DNA of 64,000 bases from Streptomyces griseofuscus (GTDB lineage Bacteria > Actinomycetota > Actinomycetes > Streptomycetales > Streptomycetaceae). The position numbers and the translations under genes are program-made. The notes below the pieces were generated by a model, which searched no databases, had not been told where the DNA came from, and worked only from the letters and a program-made list of their open reading frames with translations. The stretch covers positions 310,001-374,000 of the forward strand of contig NZ_CP051006.1 in assembly GCF_014673495.1 (NCBI RefSeq), in the 5' to 3' direction. Below, piece after piece: positions 40,230 to 49,696 of the stretch (positions within the stretch are counted from its first letter, which is position 1; each line of letters opens with the position of its first letter).

Positions 40230-42377
40230 TCAGGACGGTCGGGCGGGCCCGCTCGGACTCCGGGAGAAGGCCGTGTAGCCGGCCGTCGCCACGATCGCGT
40301 CCTTGACCAGCAGCACTCGCGGCGGATAGGCCTGCGTCTTGTCCCCGGGGTCGTCCAGCGCGGAGGTGCGCCAGACCTCCGCTCCGGTGCGGCTGTCCAG
40401 GGCCAGCAGACGGCCGAAGCGGTTGGCGAAATAGACCCGCTTGTATGTGGCCGACACGGCGGGCGCGGACAGACTCTCCACGTCCGTGACCTTCCGCCAC
40501 AGTTGTCTGCCGCTGACCGCCGACACGGCGGTGACCGACCCGTCGGACCGGACGAAGTAGACGACGCGGTCCACAAGGGTGGCCACGCCGGTCAACGGAT
40601 GCGCCAGCGGTATCCGTTTGATCTGCCCGGTCTCGGGGACGACCCGCAGCAGCGCGTTGTACGGCCGTTCGTACCCGGCTTCGTACACGTCTTTCGCGGT
40701 CTGGGGGGCGAGGAACAGAGGCTGCCCGCCGACAGCGCCGAGCGCTTCCGCCTTCTCGGGCAGTGTGGCGGTCGCGGTCAGGCTGCCGGGGCGGAGCCTC
40801 ATCAGCTCGACCGGGGCCTGGCCGGGCTCGGTGCCCTTTGAGCACATGGCGTAGGGGACGCCTCCCAGCGCCGACGGAGTGCAGATCTCGTCCGGCGAGG
40901 GCGCCCGCCACAGTTCCCGGCCGGAAGGCCCGTAGGCCACGAACGACGCGTTGTCCGGGGACAGGGTCAGCAGCCCGCCGTCGTAAAGGACCGCGACCTC
41001 GGACTTGTTGATGCCGCGTTGCCACCGCTGGTGCCCGGTAGCGGCGTCCAGGGCCACCACGCGTCTGGTCGCGTCGTCCGGGTCCTCGTACACGTAGACC
41101 AGACCGTGGCGAACGCCGATCGGCTGCGCACCCTGAGGTCGGGTGCCGGTCCGCCACAGGGTGCGACCGGACGCGGCGTCGACCTTGGCGACCGTGAAGC
41201 CCGTACCGCCACAGAACAGGGCGCTGTCCTCAGCCACGCATCCGGGGCTGTCGTAGTCGAGAGGGACGCCGTTCACATCGTCCCGCAGCTCGGTGCGCCA
41301 CGGCCGCCAGCCGTCGGGCAGGGACGCCTTGGGGGCGCTCTCGGAGGTGGCGCCGGTGTGCGCATCGGACGCGAAGACCCCCGCCCCGACGACCAGCGCC
41401 GTGACGGCCAGCCCCGCGCCGAGGCCGGTGAGCAGCGCTCGTGTCCGGCGGCGCCTGCCGGTTCCGTTGCCGGTCGCGGCATCCATCGGGGCGCCGGCCG
41501 CGCTCCGGGAAGCGGGGCGGGGCCCGGGTGCCGCGGACCGCTCGGTCTTCGCGGACCCGGTGACGTCGGACTCCGGCAGCGCCTCGATCATGCGGTGCAG
41601 TTCCGTCAGGTCCGGCCGGGCGGCCGGGTCCTTGTCCAGGCAGCGCTCGACGATGTCCAGGAGCGCGTCGGGTACCCCGTCGAGGTCCGGGGTCCCGTGC
41701 ATCACCTGGTAGCCGGTGATGTACGGGCTGTCGGCGTCGAACGGTCCCGAGCCGACGGCCGTGAACACCAGCAGGGACCCCAGTGAGAACACATCCGAGG
41801 CCGGGGTGACGTCCCGGGGAGCGGCCAGTTGTTCCGGCGACATGAAGGGCGGAGTGCCGATCATCCGCCCGGTCGTGGTCAGGTTCTGGTGGTCGTCGGC
41901 ACGCGAGATGCCGAAGTCGATGACGCGCGGCCCGTCCTCGGTCACCAGGACGTTGCGGGGTTTGAGGTCCCGGTGCACCAGACCCGCGCGGTGGATGTCG
42001 CGCAGCGCCTCGGTGAGCCCGAGACCAAGCGCGCGCAGTTCCCGCAGGTTCAGCGGGCCGTCCCGCTCCACGACTTCGGCCAGGTTGAGCCCCGGTACGT
42101 AGAGCGTCGCCATCCATGGCCGGTCGGCCTCCGGGTCGGCGTCCACGACCGGCGCGGTGAAGGCACCGCTCACCCGGCGAGCCGCGGCGACCTCCTGCCG
42201 GAAGCGCGTCCGGAACTCCTCCTCCTGGGCACGGGGCTCGCGCGCGACCTTGACCGCGACCTGCCGTCCCGAGGCGGAGACCCCCAGATAGACGACTCCC
42301 ATGCCGCCCGCCCCGAGCCTGCCGAGAATGGTGTACCCGCCGATGGATTCCGGGTCCCCGATACTCAGGGGCGTCAT
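40230..42377 (-). CDS. Membrane Ser/Thr protein kinase with extracellular PQQ-type beta-propeller
   Basis: A 715-residue Hanks-type kinase. The kinase domain spans residues about 14-270: GRLGAGGMGVVY, catalytic HRDLKPRN, VIDFGIS and the activation segment GTPPFMSPEQ. A Pro/Ala/Ser linker and one membrane helix (about 330-352, LTGLGAGLAVTALVVGAGVF) lead to an extracellular domain of PQQ-type beta-propeller repeats (AVDAASGRTLWRTG, ALDAATGHQRWQRG, ALDSRTGAEVWRTS). The propeller is the likely sensor. Start ATG 42377. No obvious substrate gene is adjacent. Confidence 0.92.
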   Translation of the reverse strand: MTPLSIGDPESIGGYTILGRLGAGGMGVVYLGVSASGRQVAVKVAREPRAQEEEFRTRFRQEVAAARRVSGAFTAPVVDADPEADRPWMATLYVPGLNLAEVVERDGPLNLRELRALGLGLTEALRDIHRAGLVHRDLKPRNVLVTEDGPRVIDFGISRADDHQNLTTTGRMIGTPPFMSPEQLAAPRDVTPASDVFSLGSLLVFTAVGSGPFDADSPYITGYQVMHGTPDLDGVPDALLDIVERCLDKDPAARPDLTELHRMIEALPESDVTGSAKTERSAAPGPRPASRSAAGAPMDAATGNGTGRRRRTRALLTGLGAGLAVTALVVGAGVFASDAHTGATSESAPKASLPDGWRPWRTELRDDVNGVPLDYDSPGCVAEDSALFCGGTGFTVAKVDAASGRTLWRTGTRPQGAQPIGVRHGLVYVYEDPDDATRRVVALDAATGHQRWQRGINKSEVAVLYDGGLLTLSPDNASFVAYGPSGRELWRAPSPDEICTPSALGGVPYAMCSKGTEPGQAPVELMRLRPGSLTATATLPEKAEALGAVGGQPLFLAPQTAKDVYEAGYERPYNALLRVVPETGQIKRIPLAHPLTGVATLVDRVVYFVRSDGSVTAVSAVSGRQLWRKVTDVESLSAPAVSATYKRVYFANRFGRLLALDSRTGAEVWRTSALDDPGDKTQAYPPRVLLVKDAIVATAGYTAFSRSPSGPARPS

Positions 42378-43049
42378 CGCCGATGGTCCTTCCGAGCGCC
42401 TGTCTGCCTCACGGGGATCAGACTAGGGCCTGCGCCCACGCGTCTCGCGCGTCGGTCAGCTGGACCGTCGTCTGACCCGGCATGTACGCAGGGGGATCCA
42501 GGAGCGCAGGAAGCGGGAAACGGCTGGGGAGATGTCGTCGCAGGAGCTCACGGGGTGGCCTGCTCGCCGCTGCCCGTCTCCAGTGCGGAGCCGGACACCA
42601 CGGTCAGGACCACCGGCCGTCTGCCGTCGGACAGGCCGGGCGCGGGGACGGATCAGCGCGGTCACACGCGCCGGTGCCATGGACCGGGCCCATGTCGCCG
42701 AGGGCCGTCCGGGTGGGTTCGACGGCGGTGAGCCGTACAGCGACCCGGCAGCCGTAGGCGACACGCGCCATCGACTCGACGCCGACGCCGACGACCGCGC
42801 CGATCCCACCCTGACGGATGGTCAGCGTGAAGACCAGGGCGCTGGTGCCGGCCGCGTCGTCGCCGGCGGACCCGCATGCCCACGAAGGCGTCGGGCGCCC
42901 TTGGGCGTCCGGGACACCGTGTCCGGCCCACGCCGGGCCAGATGACGCGCAGGGCCCGAACGTCCGGATCGGGAGGGTGAGTTGGACAGGCCGCTGGGCG
43001 TGAGCCGTCGGCACCCACCATGAAGTCCGACCGGGCGGTTCGACGATCG
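42378..43049. other. No gene recognised
   Basis: About 670 bp. A minus-strand frame at 42604-43014 has moderately gene-like codon use, but its product matches nothing I know and no good ribosome binding site precedes it. Confidence 0.35.
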
Positions 43050-43793
43050 CTATTCGGTGACCTCCGCGAGTAGCTGGGGGCCGTTGTTGCGCACGTTGTT
43101 GACGGCCGTGGAGACGGGCCGGGCGTCCAGGTGGCCCCCTGCGGGCTGATCGAGCAGGGAGCGCAGCTCGTCGGGGGCCTGGTGGCGGGGGTCGAGCCAG
43201 GCGTCGTAGTGATCGGGAGTGAGTGCGAGAGGCATGCGGGGGTGCACGCGGCCGGCGGCGTCGGTGGCCTCAGTGGTGATGATGGTGCAGGTCATCAGCC
43301 AAGCCGCGGGATCGTCGTCCTGTCTGATTTCTGGGTCGCGCCAGTACTCGTACAGCCCGGCGAGCGCCATCACCTGGTCGCTCTCGGGGTGGATGAAGTA
43401 CGGCTGCTTGCGGGCCTTGCCTGTCGCAGGGTCCTTGGCCTGCTGCCACTCGTAGAAGCCGTCGGCGGGCAGCAGGCAGCGGCGCTTGAGGAAGGCACGG
43501 CGGAAGGCGGCCTTCTCGTGCACGGTCTCCACACGGGCGTTGATCATCCGCGCGCCGATCTTGACGTCCCTCGCCCACGACGGCACCAGGCCCCAGCGCA
43601 CCGGTCTCAGCTCCCTGCTCACCTGGCCGGCGTCGTCGCCGTCGCGCGGGGCGCTCTCAAGGACGGCCCACACGTCGTCGGTCGGGGCCACGTTCCAGTT
43701 CGGAGCAAGCGTCTCTTCGGCACGCCAGTCGGTGACGTGGAAGAGCTGGACGAGGTCTTGAGGTCTGCGGGTGGAGACGTATCGACCGCACAT
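43050..43793 (-). CDS. SOS-response-associated peptidase family protein (SRAP/YedK/HMCES)
   Basis: A 247-residue SRAP protein. The catalytic Cys2 follows the initiator Met (MCGRYVS). The DNA-binding and active-site features NARVET, DGFYEWQ and HPRMPLAL are all present. These proteins form a covalent thiazolidine link with abasic sites in single-stranded DNA and shield them during replication. ATG 43793 is fixed by the need for Cys at position 2. It stands alone. Confidence 0.93.
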   Translation of the reverse strand: MCGRYVSTRRPQDLVQLFHVTDWRAEETLAPNWNVAPTDDVWAVLESAPRDGDDAGQVSRELRPVRWGLVPSWARDVKIGARMINARVETVHEKAAFRRAFLKRRCLLPADGFYEWQQAKDPATGKARKQPYFIHPESDQVMALAGLYEYWRDPEIRQDDDPAAWLMTCTIITTEATDAAGRVHPRMPLALTPDHYDAWLDPRHQAPDELRSLLDQPAGGHLDARPVSTAVNNVRNNGPQLLAEVTE

Positions 43794-44088
43794 GCGGCCA
43801 CTCTCCCACCGCCGCGCTTCCGGCCACCGTGTTGGTCGCCGTGTCGGAGACCAGGCCGCAGATGATGGAGCCGGGGCGGAGTGGTGGCCCCCTGGCCAGG
43901 GCGCGAGGCATGGGGCCGACTGTGAGTGGGGGGCGGGACCGGCGGGCAGGGCCCCGGGGCCGCGAGCGGCGGTCGGGCAGGACATCGCCGAGGGACGATC
44001 CCAGGAGGACCGTCCCTGATGACGTCCCGGCCCGCGGCGGCGGCTGCGGCTGTCCGTACGGGCCGTCCAGCCAGGCTTCGCTGGGATG
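43794..44088. other. No gene recognised
   Basis: About 295 bp of very GC-rich intergenic DNA without a clear hairpin or gene. Confidence 0.4.
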
Positions 44089-44499
44089 TCAGAGCTGGTA
44101 GAAGTCGGTGTAGTGGTCGGGTGAATACCAGACCACTCCGGTGTTCGAGTCGACGACGATCCGGTAGGCGTCCCGATGAGCGCCGCAGGCGCGCGGGTAG
44201 ACGTCGTACTCGTAGAAGGTGTCACCGGACGGCAGTTGCCCGTCGTTGTTGTAGAACTCGCCACCAGCGTAGCTGCACTCGCCATCCGGCCAGTCGTACC
44301 AGCCCCGAGCGGTCGGATAGCCCAGATCGGACCACGTCGAGTTCGCCGAGGCGGCGTCGGAGCATCCGCTGGTGCTACAGGAGCCGTAGACCGCCGCGTT
44401 CGCGGCGGGACCGTTGACCGCGGACACACCGAGCACGGACGCGACGGCGGCGATCAGCACCGCGAGCCGCTTGGGCCAGGACAGTTGGGGACGTCGCAT
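44089..44499 (-). CDS. Secreted guanyl-specific ribonuclease (N1/T1, RNase Sa type)
   Basis: A preprotein of 136 residues. The signal peptide runs to about residue 35 (RLAVLIAAVASVLGVSAVNG, cleavage after ANA). The mature enzyme has the family order EFYNNDGQLP, then catalytic E97 in FYEYDVYP, R113 in AYRIVVD and H129 in SPDHYTDF. Four cysteines (41, 46, 75, 105) could form two disulfides. ATG 44499 is shown, but an in-frame TTG at 44508 is better spaced from GGAGG and may be the true start. It could feed on RNA or act as a toxin. No barstar-like inhibitor gene is seen next to it. Confidence 0.85.
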   Translation of the reverse strand: MRRPQLSWPKRLAVLIAAVASVLGVSAVNGPAANAAVYGSCSTSGCSDAASANSTWSDLGYPTARGWYDWPDGECSYAGGEFYNNDGQLPSGDTFYEYDVYPRACGAHRDAYRIVVDSNTGVVWYSPDHYTDFYQL

Positions 44500-44509
44500 A
44501 GTCAGCAAG

Positions 44510-44914
44510 TGAACCTCCAGATGAACGAGTCCATGGACATGACACCCTGGTGGTCCCGTGTGACATCCGGATGTACCGCTGGTTGCCGAGAGGAGGTGAT
44601 CCTCTTTCCTGACGATACGTAAGAAAAGGGCAATGACCAGGCGCGCGTCGGCTGGTACGGAACGGTCGCCGGGACAGGTTCGGTGAGGACGGGGCGTGCC
44701 GCCCGAGGGCGTACGTACGCCGACTCCGACGGATGAGTTGAGCGCGGAGGCGGCCGCGGCCGACCGGGTGGGCGACGACCGCCCGTGGGCGTCAGCCGCC
44801 ACCGCAAGGGCGCCTCCGACACCCCGGCCGCGCCGAAGGCAATCCGTGCCGCCCGACGCGAGGAACGCGCCCGCACTCGCAGCGAGAAGGGCGTCCGCTG
44901 GGGCGAACGCCCCC
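44510..44914. other. No gene recognised
   Basis: About 400 bp upstream of the ribonuclease gene. GAGGAGGTGATCCTC near 44592 is a short palindromic stretch of unknown meaning. Confidence 0.35.
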
Positions 44915-45265
44915 TCAACGCCGTGGCCTGACCGACCGCGAACCGCAGCCCCGGAGTGCCGAAAGGGACAAGTAAGGCGTGGTGAAGACCCGCTGGTCCC
45001 GGGTCCACTCGTCAGGCATGTCCACCACGGAGCAGCGCACCATCGTGCCGGTCTCCGCCGGCTGGCGCCGGATGTCCAGCACGAAGCGCTCGACCGCCGC
45101 GATTCCGTCGCCGCGGCCCAACGACCCCCAGAAGACCACGTCCGAGGTCAGGGCCTGACAGAGCAGGGCCGTCGCATAGCTGTTGTCCGAGGCTTCGAGC
45201 GCGGAGACGAACGCGTCGATCGCAGAGCGCGCCGTCTCTTCCTGCGTGCCCCGGTAATACCAGCC
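44915..45265 (-). pseudogene. SnoaL-like (NTF2 fold) protein, 5'-truncated
   Basis: The minus strand reads SAIDAFVSALEASDNSYAT, then SDVVFWGSLGRGDGIAAVE and RCSVVDMPDEWTRDQRVFTT. This is the helix-sheet order of a SnoaL-like polyketide-cyclase fold. No start codon with a ribosome binding site is present in this frame, and IS5 debris begins right upstream. It probably lost its 5' end to the insertion. Confidence 0.5.
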
Positions 45266-45309
45266 GTTGCGCGTGCGCCGGTCCCGCGAGCCGCGTTCCG
45301 GTCACGGTG

Positions 45310-45640
45310 GACCATCCCGGTCACAGCAGCCCCGATCGCAAGCGGGCCGACAGGACGTACGCTTCCCGCGAGAACCGCGCCTGCCCGCGCCGCCGCGGGA
45401 TCTGCGTCATCCCGGACAAGGCCGACCAGGCACGCGACCGCGAGAAGCCCGGCTCCTGCGGCGGCCGCCGCGCTTCGACCCGACCGACTACCGCGAACGC
45501 CACGCGGTCTGGTGCGGCGTCAACCGTCGCAGGAGACATCGCGCTGTCGCCACCCGCTACGAGCAAGCCCGCCGTCCGTTACGAGGCGACCGTGCCGGTC
45601 GCAGCCGTGCGCAAGCGGCCGTGAGCAGCCCCCTCGCAAC
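45310..45640 (+). pseudogene. IS5-family transposase fragment, frameshifted
   Basis: Pieces ASRENRACPRRRGI, VIPDKADQARDREKPGS and GRRASTRPTT, then RYEATVPVAA, spread over frames, match the C-terminal third of IS5-type transposases (SRENRAYLRRRGI, then KFDPxDYRERHAVE and VRYEATVLVAA types). It ends at the VOC gene. Confidence 0.7.
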
Positions 45641-45645
45641 GGCCC

Positions 45646-46101
45646 TCAGACGACGTCGAACTCGTTCCCCTCGGGATCCTGCATGGCCGCGGCGTAGAGC
45701 CCCATGCCCGGCTCGTCCTTGATCCTCAGCACGGTGGCACCGGCCTCGACCAGCCGGTCCACCGCGGCCCTGACCCGCCGCGCGCGGACGTCCAGCGGGA
45801 CGTCACGGCCACCACCGACCTTCAGGTCGAAGTGCCACCGGTTCTTGGCGGTCTTCGGCTCCGGAACCTGCTGGAACCACACGCGCGGTCCGCGACCCGC
45901 CGGATCGACGATCGACTCCGGAATATCGCCGGCCCCGGTCGGCAGCTCTTCCGCGGGCACTCCCATCGCCTGCCAGTAGGCGCGCCACGTGGCGTGCCCG
46001 TCCGGCGCGGGCTCGGGCACATAGCCCAGGGCCCGGGCCCAGAACGCCACCATTCTCTGCGGATCGGAGCAGTCGATCGTCAGCTGCACTGTCATCTCCA
46101 T
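45646..46101 (-). CDS. VOC-family (glyoxalase/dioxygenase fold) protein
   Basis: A 151-residue VOC protein. It begins VQLTIDCSDPQRMVAFWARA and ends MQDPEGNEFDVV, with HFDLKVGG in the middle; the Asp/His/Glu pattern suits a metal site. This subgroup is usually annotated only as glyoxalase-like, function unknown. ATG 46101 is chosen; ATG 46095 is two codons later. It stands between two IS5 remnants. Confidence 0.85.
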   Translation of the reverse strand: MEMTVQLTIDCSDPQRMVAFWARALGYVPEPAPDGHATWRAYWQAMGVPAEELPTGAGDIPESIVDPAGRGPRVWFQQVPEPKTAKNRWHFDLKVGGGRDVPLDVRARRVRAAVDRLVEAGATVLRIKDEPGMGLYAAAMQDPEGNEFDVV

Positions 46102-46284
46102 GCCTGGAGCCTGCCAGACAGGTGTGACAGGCGATCCGCCTTCGCAACCGGCCCTGGGGAGCCCCATGAAGGCAGGGCCACGCCGGCCTCGGTCCAGTCC
46201 CGCAGCCGACGCCATGCGGTCCCCTGGGTGTGACCGAGATACGCATCTAACAACTCCTGACATCGTCCTGCACACCGGGATCGC

Positions 46285-46580
46285 CGCTCCTCCAAGCCGT
46301 GCCGTCCGTGCGCGGCAAGCGCGGTCGGCACGGGCGCCGCCCAGACGGATGCTGGCCGACCGCGGATACGACAACGACAGGTACCGCCGACTGGTCCGGG
46401 ACCTCGGCGTGAAACCGCTGATAAACCGCCGCGGCATCGATCACGGTTCCGGACTCGGCACCCAACGCTGGGTCGTGGAGCGCGCGTTCGCTCACCTGCA
46501 CTGGTTCCGTCGCCTGCGGATCCGCTGGGAGATCCGCGACGACATCAGTCCCTAGAACTTCAACAAAGTGACAGGCTGAT
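46285..46580 (+). pseudogene. IS5-family transposase C-terminal fragment (different subgroup)
   Basis: MLADRGYDNDRYRRLVRDLG, INRRGIDHGSGLGTQRWVVE and HWFRRLRIRWEIRDDI match the second-Asp and final-Glu regions of IS5 transposases of the DRGYD type. It lacks the first half and stops early. It is a different subgroup from the fragments at 18599 and 45310. Confidence 0.75.
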
Positions 46581-46609
46581 CAGTCGGCTGACCCGAACGA
46601 GGCCAGGAA

Positions 46610-47014
46610 TCAGGTTCCAGCGATCGTTCGGCCTGGCATCGGCTCTGCGAGCGCGGCTCGCCAGGGCGGCGCTCCGAAGGGGTCGGCGAAGTACTGTGTT
46701 TCGTGCACCACGTGCTGATCAGCGAATTCCATGATGCTCACCGAGTACGAAGGCACACCGTCGTAGGTGATCACGCACTCGCTCACCCACAGATTGGCGT
46801 GGCCGGTGATCCGCTGGACGGTGAAGTGTCGGTCGGCCGGGTGTCCGCCGCGTTGCGCCGAAATCGTCGCGCGGCCCCGGAACCGCTCACCTGACTGCGG
46901 GTAGTCCAGGATCGCGTCCGTGGCGTAGATGGCGTGCTCGACATCGGTGTTCCCGCGTTCCGAGGCCCGCCAATGCTCCTCGATCGCGGCCCTGGTCCGG
47001 GAGTCCTCATCCAT
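46610..47014 (-). CDS. SnoaL-like nuclear transport factor 2 family protein
   Basis: A 134-residue NTF2-fold protein: N-terminal helix (RTRAAIEEHWRASERGNTDV), YATDAILDYPQSGERFRG, and the strand region TYDGVPSYSVSIMEFADQHV. ATG 47014 follows GGAAGGGCGG. Members are small cyclase-, isomerase- or binding-type proteins; the role is unknown. A broken relative lies 1.3 kb away at 44915. Confidence 0.82.
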   Translation of the reverse strand: MDEDSRTRAAIEEHWRASERGNTDVEHAIYATDAILDYPQSGERFRGRATISAQRGGHPADRHFTVQRITGHANLWVSECVITYDGVPSYSVSIMEFADQHVVHETQYFADPFGAPPWRAALAEPMPGRTIAGT

Positions 47015-47215
47015 GGCACCGCCCTTCCGTAGCGGTGACAGCCTAGGCGCCCCGGGCCACAGCCGGCCCCCGGTCGGGCGGACATGGGCCGCCAAGTCCT
47101 CCCTTTGGGCGGATCCCAGGCGACAGCCGTCCACCGTGGCAACGGCTTCGAGAGATCGTCACCCGGCTCACTCCAGGGTGTCGCGCAGGCGTCCACCGCA
47201 GCGCATCCGGTCGGC

Positions 47216-47600
47216 TCCGGCGCGCCGTCCCGCCAACCTCAAGACGAAGATCACGCAGGACGCCGCCAGCTCCGGGCACCGCCACTACCGCGTCACGCTG
47301 GCCGCCGCCCCCAGGACCAGCGCCTGCCAGCTGGGCGGCTCGCCCCGCGATGTGAAGTTCTACGACAACAGCTCCCTGAAGGGTGTCACCGCGAAGCCCT
47401 ACGGCTCGCAGGGCACCAAGGTGACCTTCGGCCCCGGCCACCCCGTCCACTTCGACATCCAGGTTCCCAGCACCACCAAGGGCGCGAAGGCCAACCGGGT
47501 CGTCTTCACCCTCAGGACCCCCGCCAGCGGGATCATCCCGGGTGACCAGGAGTCCGACGGCAAGCTGTCCGCGCAGGGCATACGTCCGCGCCGCCCCCGA
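47216..47600 (+). pseudogene. DUF4232 lipoprotein, domain remnant without signal sequence
   Basis: NLKTKITQDAASSGHRHYRV, TSACQLGGSPRDVKFYDNSS and VTFGPGHPVHFDIQVPSTTK, followed by GDQESDGKLS, match the C-terminal domain of DUF4232 proteins almost end to end. The signal peptide and lipobox are missing and the C-terminus runs into Arg-rich sequence. It is not closely similar to the 855-1547 copy, so it is a separate relic. Confidence 0.7.
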
Positions 47601-47701
47601 CGTGGGGTCGCCCGGACAACGCGAGCCGCCGGGGAAGAGCTCGCCATGACGGCGGTTGTCGCCGCTGTGACGTGTCGAAGCAAGCAGCCTCACTTCTCCC
47701 G

Positions 47702-48370
47702 TCAGCCGGCACCGGGGCGGGCGATTCCCTGGTCGTAGGCGAAGATCACGGCCTGGACGCGGTCGCGGGCACCGATCTTGGCCAGGACGCGGCCGACGTG
47801 CGTCTTCACGGTGGACTCCGTCACGACGAAGCGGGCGGCGATCTCGCCGTTGGTCCACCCCTTGCCGATGGCGACGAGGATCTCGCGCTCGCGTTCGGTG
47901 AGGGCGGCCAGTCGCGGGTCCTTGCCGGGGTCACCCCTCTTGAGGGGCACGTGCCGGGCGTACTCGTCCAGGATGCGACGGGTGAGGGCCGGCGCGATCA
48001 CCGCGTCACCGCCGGCGACCGCACGGATCCCGGCGAGGAGTTCCTCGGGGCGCGCGTCCTTGAGAAGGAAGCCGCTGGCTCCGGCCCGCAGGGCAGCGTG
48101 CACATACTCGTCGACGTCGAACGTGGTCAGCACGAGGACACGGGAACGCCCCCCGGCCTCGGTGATCCGGCGGGTGGCCTCGATGCCGTCCATGCCGGGC
48201 ATCCGTACGTCCATCAGAACGACGTCTGGGCGCAGTTCGGCGGTCTTGCGCACGGCCTCGGTGCCGTTCGCCGCCTCGCCGATCACCTGCGTCTCGGGAA
48301 TGGAGTCGAGCAACACCCGGAAGCCGTAACGCTGGAGTTGCTGGTCGTCGACGACGAGCACCGTGGTCAC
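47702..48370 (-). CDS. NarL/LuxR-family response regulator
   Basis: A 222-residue response regulator. The receiver domain has DD at 8-9, phosphoacceptor D54 (LMDVRMPGMDG), the switch TTFD and K104 region FLLKDARPEE. A LuxR-type helix-turn-helix (LTEREREILVAIGKGWTNGE) closes the protein. GTG 48370 overlaps the kinase stop by 4 nt. With that kinase and the ABC exporter upstream it forms one operon, so it probably controls that transporter. Confidence 0.93.
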   Translation of the reverse strand: MTTVLVVDDQQLQRYGFRVLLDSIPETQVIGEAANGTEAVRKTAELRPDVVLMDVRMPGMDGIEATRRITEAGGRSRVLVLTTFDVDEYVHAALRAGASGFLLKDARPEELLAGIRAVAGGDAVIAPALTRRILDEYARHVPLKRGDPGKDPRLAALTEREREILVAIGKGWTNGEIAARFVVTESTVKTHVGRVLAKIGARDRVQAVIFAYDQGIARPGAG

Positions 48371-49677
48371 CGGGTACCCGCCTGGGAAGTCAGGTCAAGG
48401 ACTGCCTCCACGGCCCATCCCCCGTCGACCGCGGGTCCGGCACTCACGGTCCCTCCGTACAGCGCCGCACGTTCGTGCATGCCCACCAGTCCGTGTCCTT
48501 CCTCATTCCATGGTCCGGGGTCTCCGGCCGGCCCATTGTCGCGGATCCGGATGACGAGCCGTTCGTCCTCGACGACGACCGAGAGATTGACCCGGGTGCC
48601 GGCGCCGGCGTGCTTCAGGGTGTTGGTCAGGGCTTCCTGGATGATGCGGTAGACCGTGAGCTGCACGCCCCGGTCCAGGGCGTCCACCTCGCCGACGGTC
48701 CGGTAGACGATCTCCAGTCCCGCGGTGCGTACGCCGTCGCACAGTGTCCCGATGTCCGCGAGGCCGGGCTGCGGGCTGAGTTCGGGTGTCTGTCGGGCGC
48801 CGTCCGACGCTTCGCGCAGGACGCCGAGCACCCGCCGCAGTTCACCGAGGGCCGTCCGGCCCGTGTCGCCGATGAGTCGCAGGGCCTCCTTGCCACGTTC
48901 AGGAGCGGTGTCGGTGGCGTACGCGCCGGCGTCGGCGAGGGTGATGATGACGGACAGGTTGTGGCCGACGATGTCATGCATCTCGCGGGCCACCCGGGCG
49001 CGTTCGGTGGCGGTCGCGAGTCTGATGCGCTGGTCACGTTCCGTCTCCAGCCGCGCCGCCCGCTCCCGCAGCCCCGCGAGCTGCGCCCGCCGGGTCCGCA
49101 CCGTGAGACCGACCGCCAGGGCCGCGGTCGCCGTGCTCAGCAGGAAGAACAGGGCGTCCCAGACGGACACGGCCGGCGACACACGTACCGCGACCAGTAC
49201 CATTCCCGCCGCCATCACCGCGCCGGCCCACGGCAGCCGCCGCAGTTGCCCGTGCAGGGCCAGGCTGTACAGGGCGACGAACAGGGCGACGTCCGCGCGC
49301 AGCGCGGCCCCCAAAGACCACTGCAGGACGAAGACGGCGGCGATGGCGACGAAGGCCGCCATGGGCCGGCGCCGCCGCCACAGCAGCGGCAGGACCAGAC
49401 CCGCCTGGAGGGCCAGCACGGCCGCCGGGGGAAGCTGGGTGAAGGCGAACCGGAACCTGTGCCGGCCGTCGCCGTCCCCGTCCCCCGCGCCGCCGTGGTG
49501 GAGCAGGTCCGGCAGGCAGAAGATGAGGAAGACCAGCGCCGCCACCGCAGTGTCGAGCACCCACGGATGAGCGCGGTCCGCCTGCCGCAGCCGCTGGCCG
49601 GCCCGGACGAGCCGGGCGGCCGGCGGTCCCGCCGCGCCGGTGTCCCCGGCCGAGAAGGTCGTCGTCAAGGTGGTCAC
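48367..49677 (-). CDS. NarL-type sensor histidine kinase
   Basis: A 436-residue membrane kinase. Four to five membrane segments fill residues about 30-190 without a large external domain, so the signal is probably sensed within the membrane. The HisKA_3 box has its phospho-His in REMHDIVGHNLS. The ATPase part shows IQEALTNTLKHAGA and GHGLVGMHERA. GTG 49677 lies 19 bp after the permease gene. Kinases of this form next to ABC exporters often sense membrane-active antibiotics (family knowledge, not shown here). Confidence 0.9.
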   Translation of the reverse strand: MTTLTTTFSAGDTGAAGPPAARLVRAGQRLRQADRAHPWVLDTAVAALVFLIFCLPDLLHHGGAGDGDGDGRHRFRFAFTQLPPAAVLALQAGLVLPLLWRRRRPMAAFVAIAAVFVLQWSLGAALRADVALFVALYSLALHGQLRRLPWAGAVMAAGMVLVAVRVSPAVSVWDALFFLLSTATAALAVGLTVRTRRAQLAGLRERAARLETERDQRIRLATATERARVAREMHDIVGHNLSVIITLADAGAYATDTAPERGKEALRLIGDTGRTALGELRRVLGVLREASDGARQTPELSPQPGLADIGTLCDGVRTAGLEIVYRTVGEVDALDRGVQLTVYRIIQEALTNTLKHAGAGTRVNLSVVVEDERLVIRIRDNGPAGDPGPWNEEGHGLVGMHERAALYGGTVSAGPAVDGGWAVEAVLDLTSQAGTR

Positions 49678-49696
49678 CTGACCATGGTGCAGGTCC

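Noticed and set aside
42604..43014. Minus-strand frame between the kinase and SRAP genes
   Set aside because: No ribosome binding site and no recognisable fold; left as unannotated DNA.
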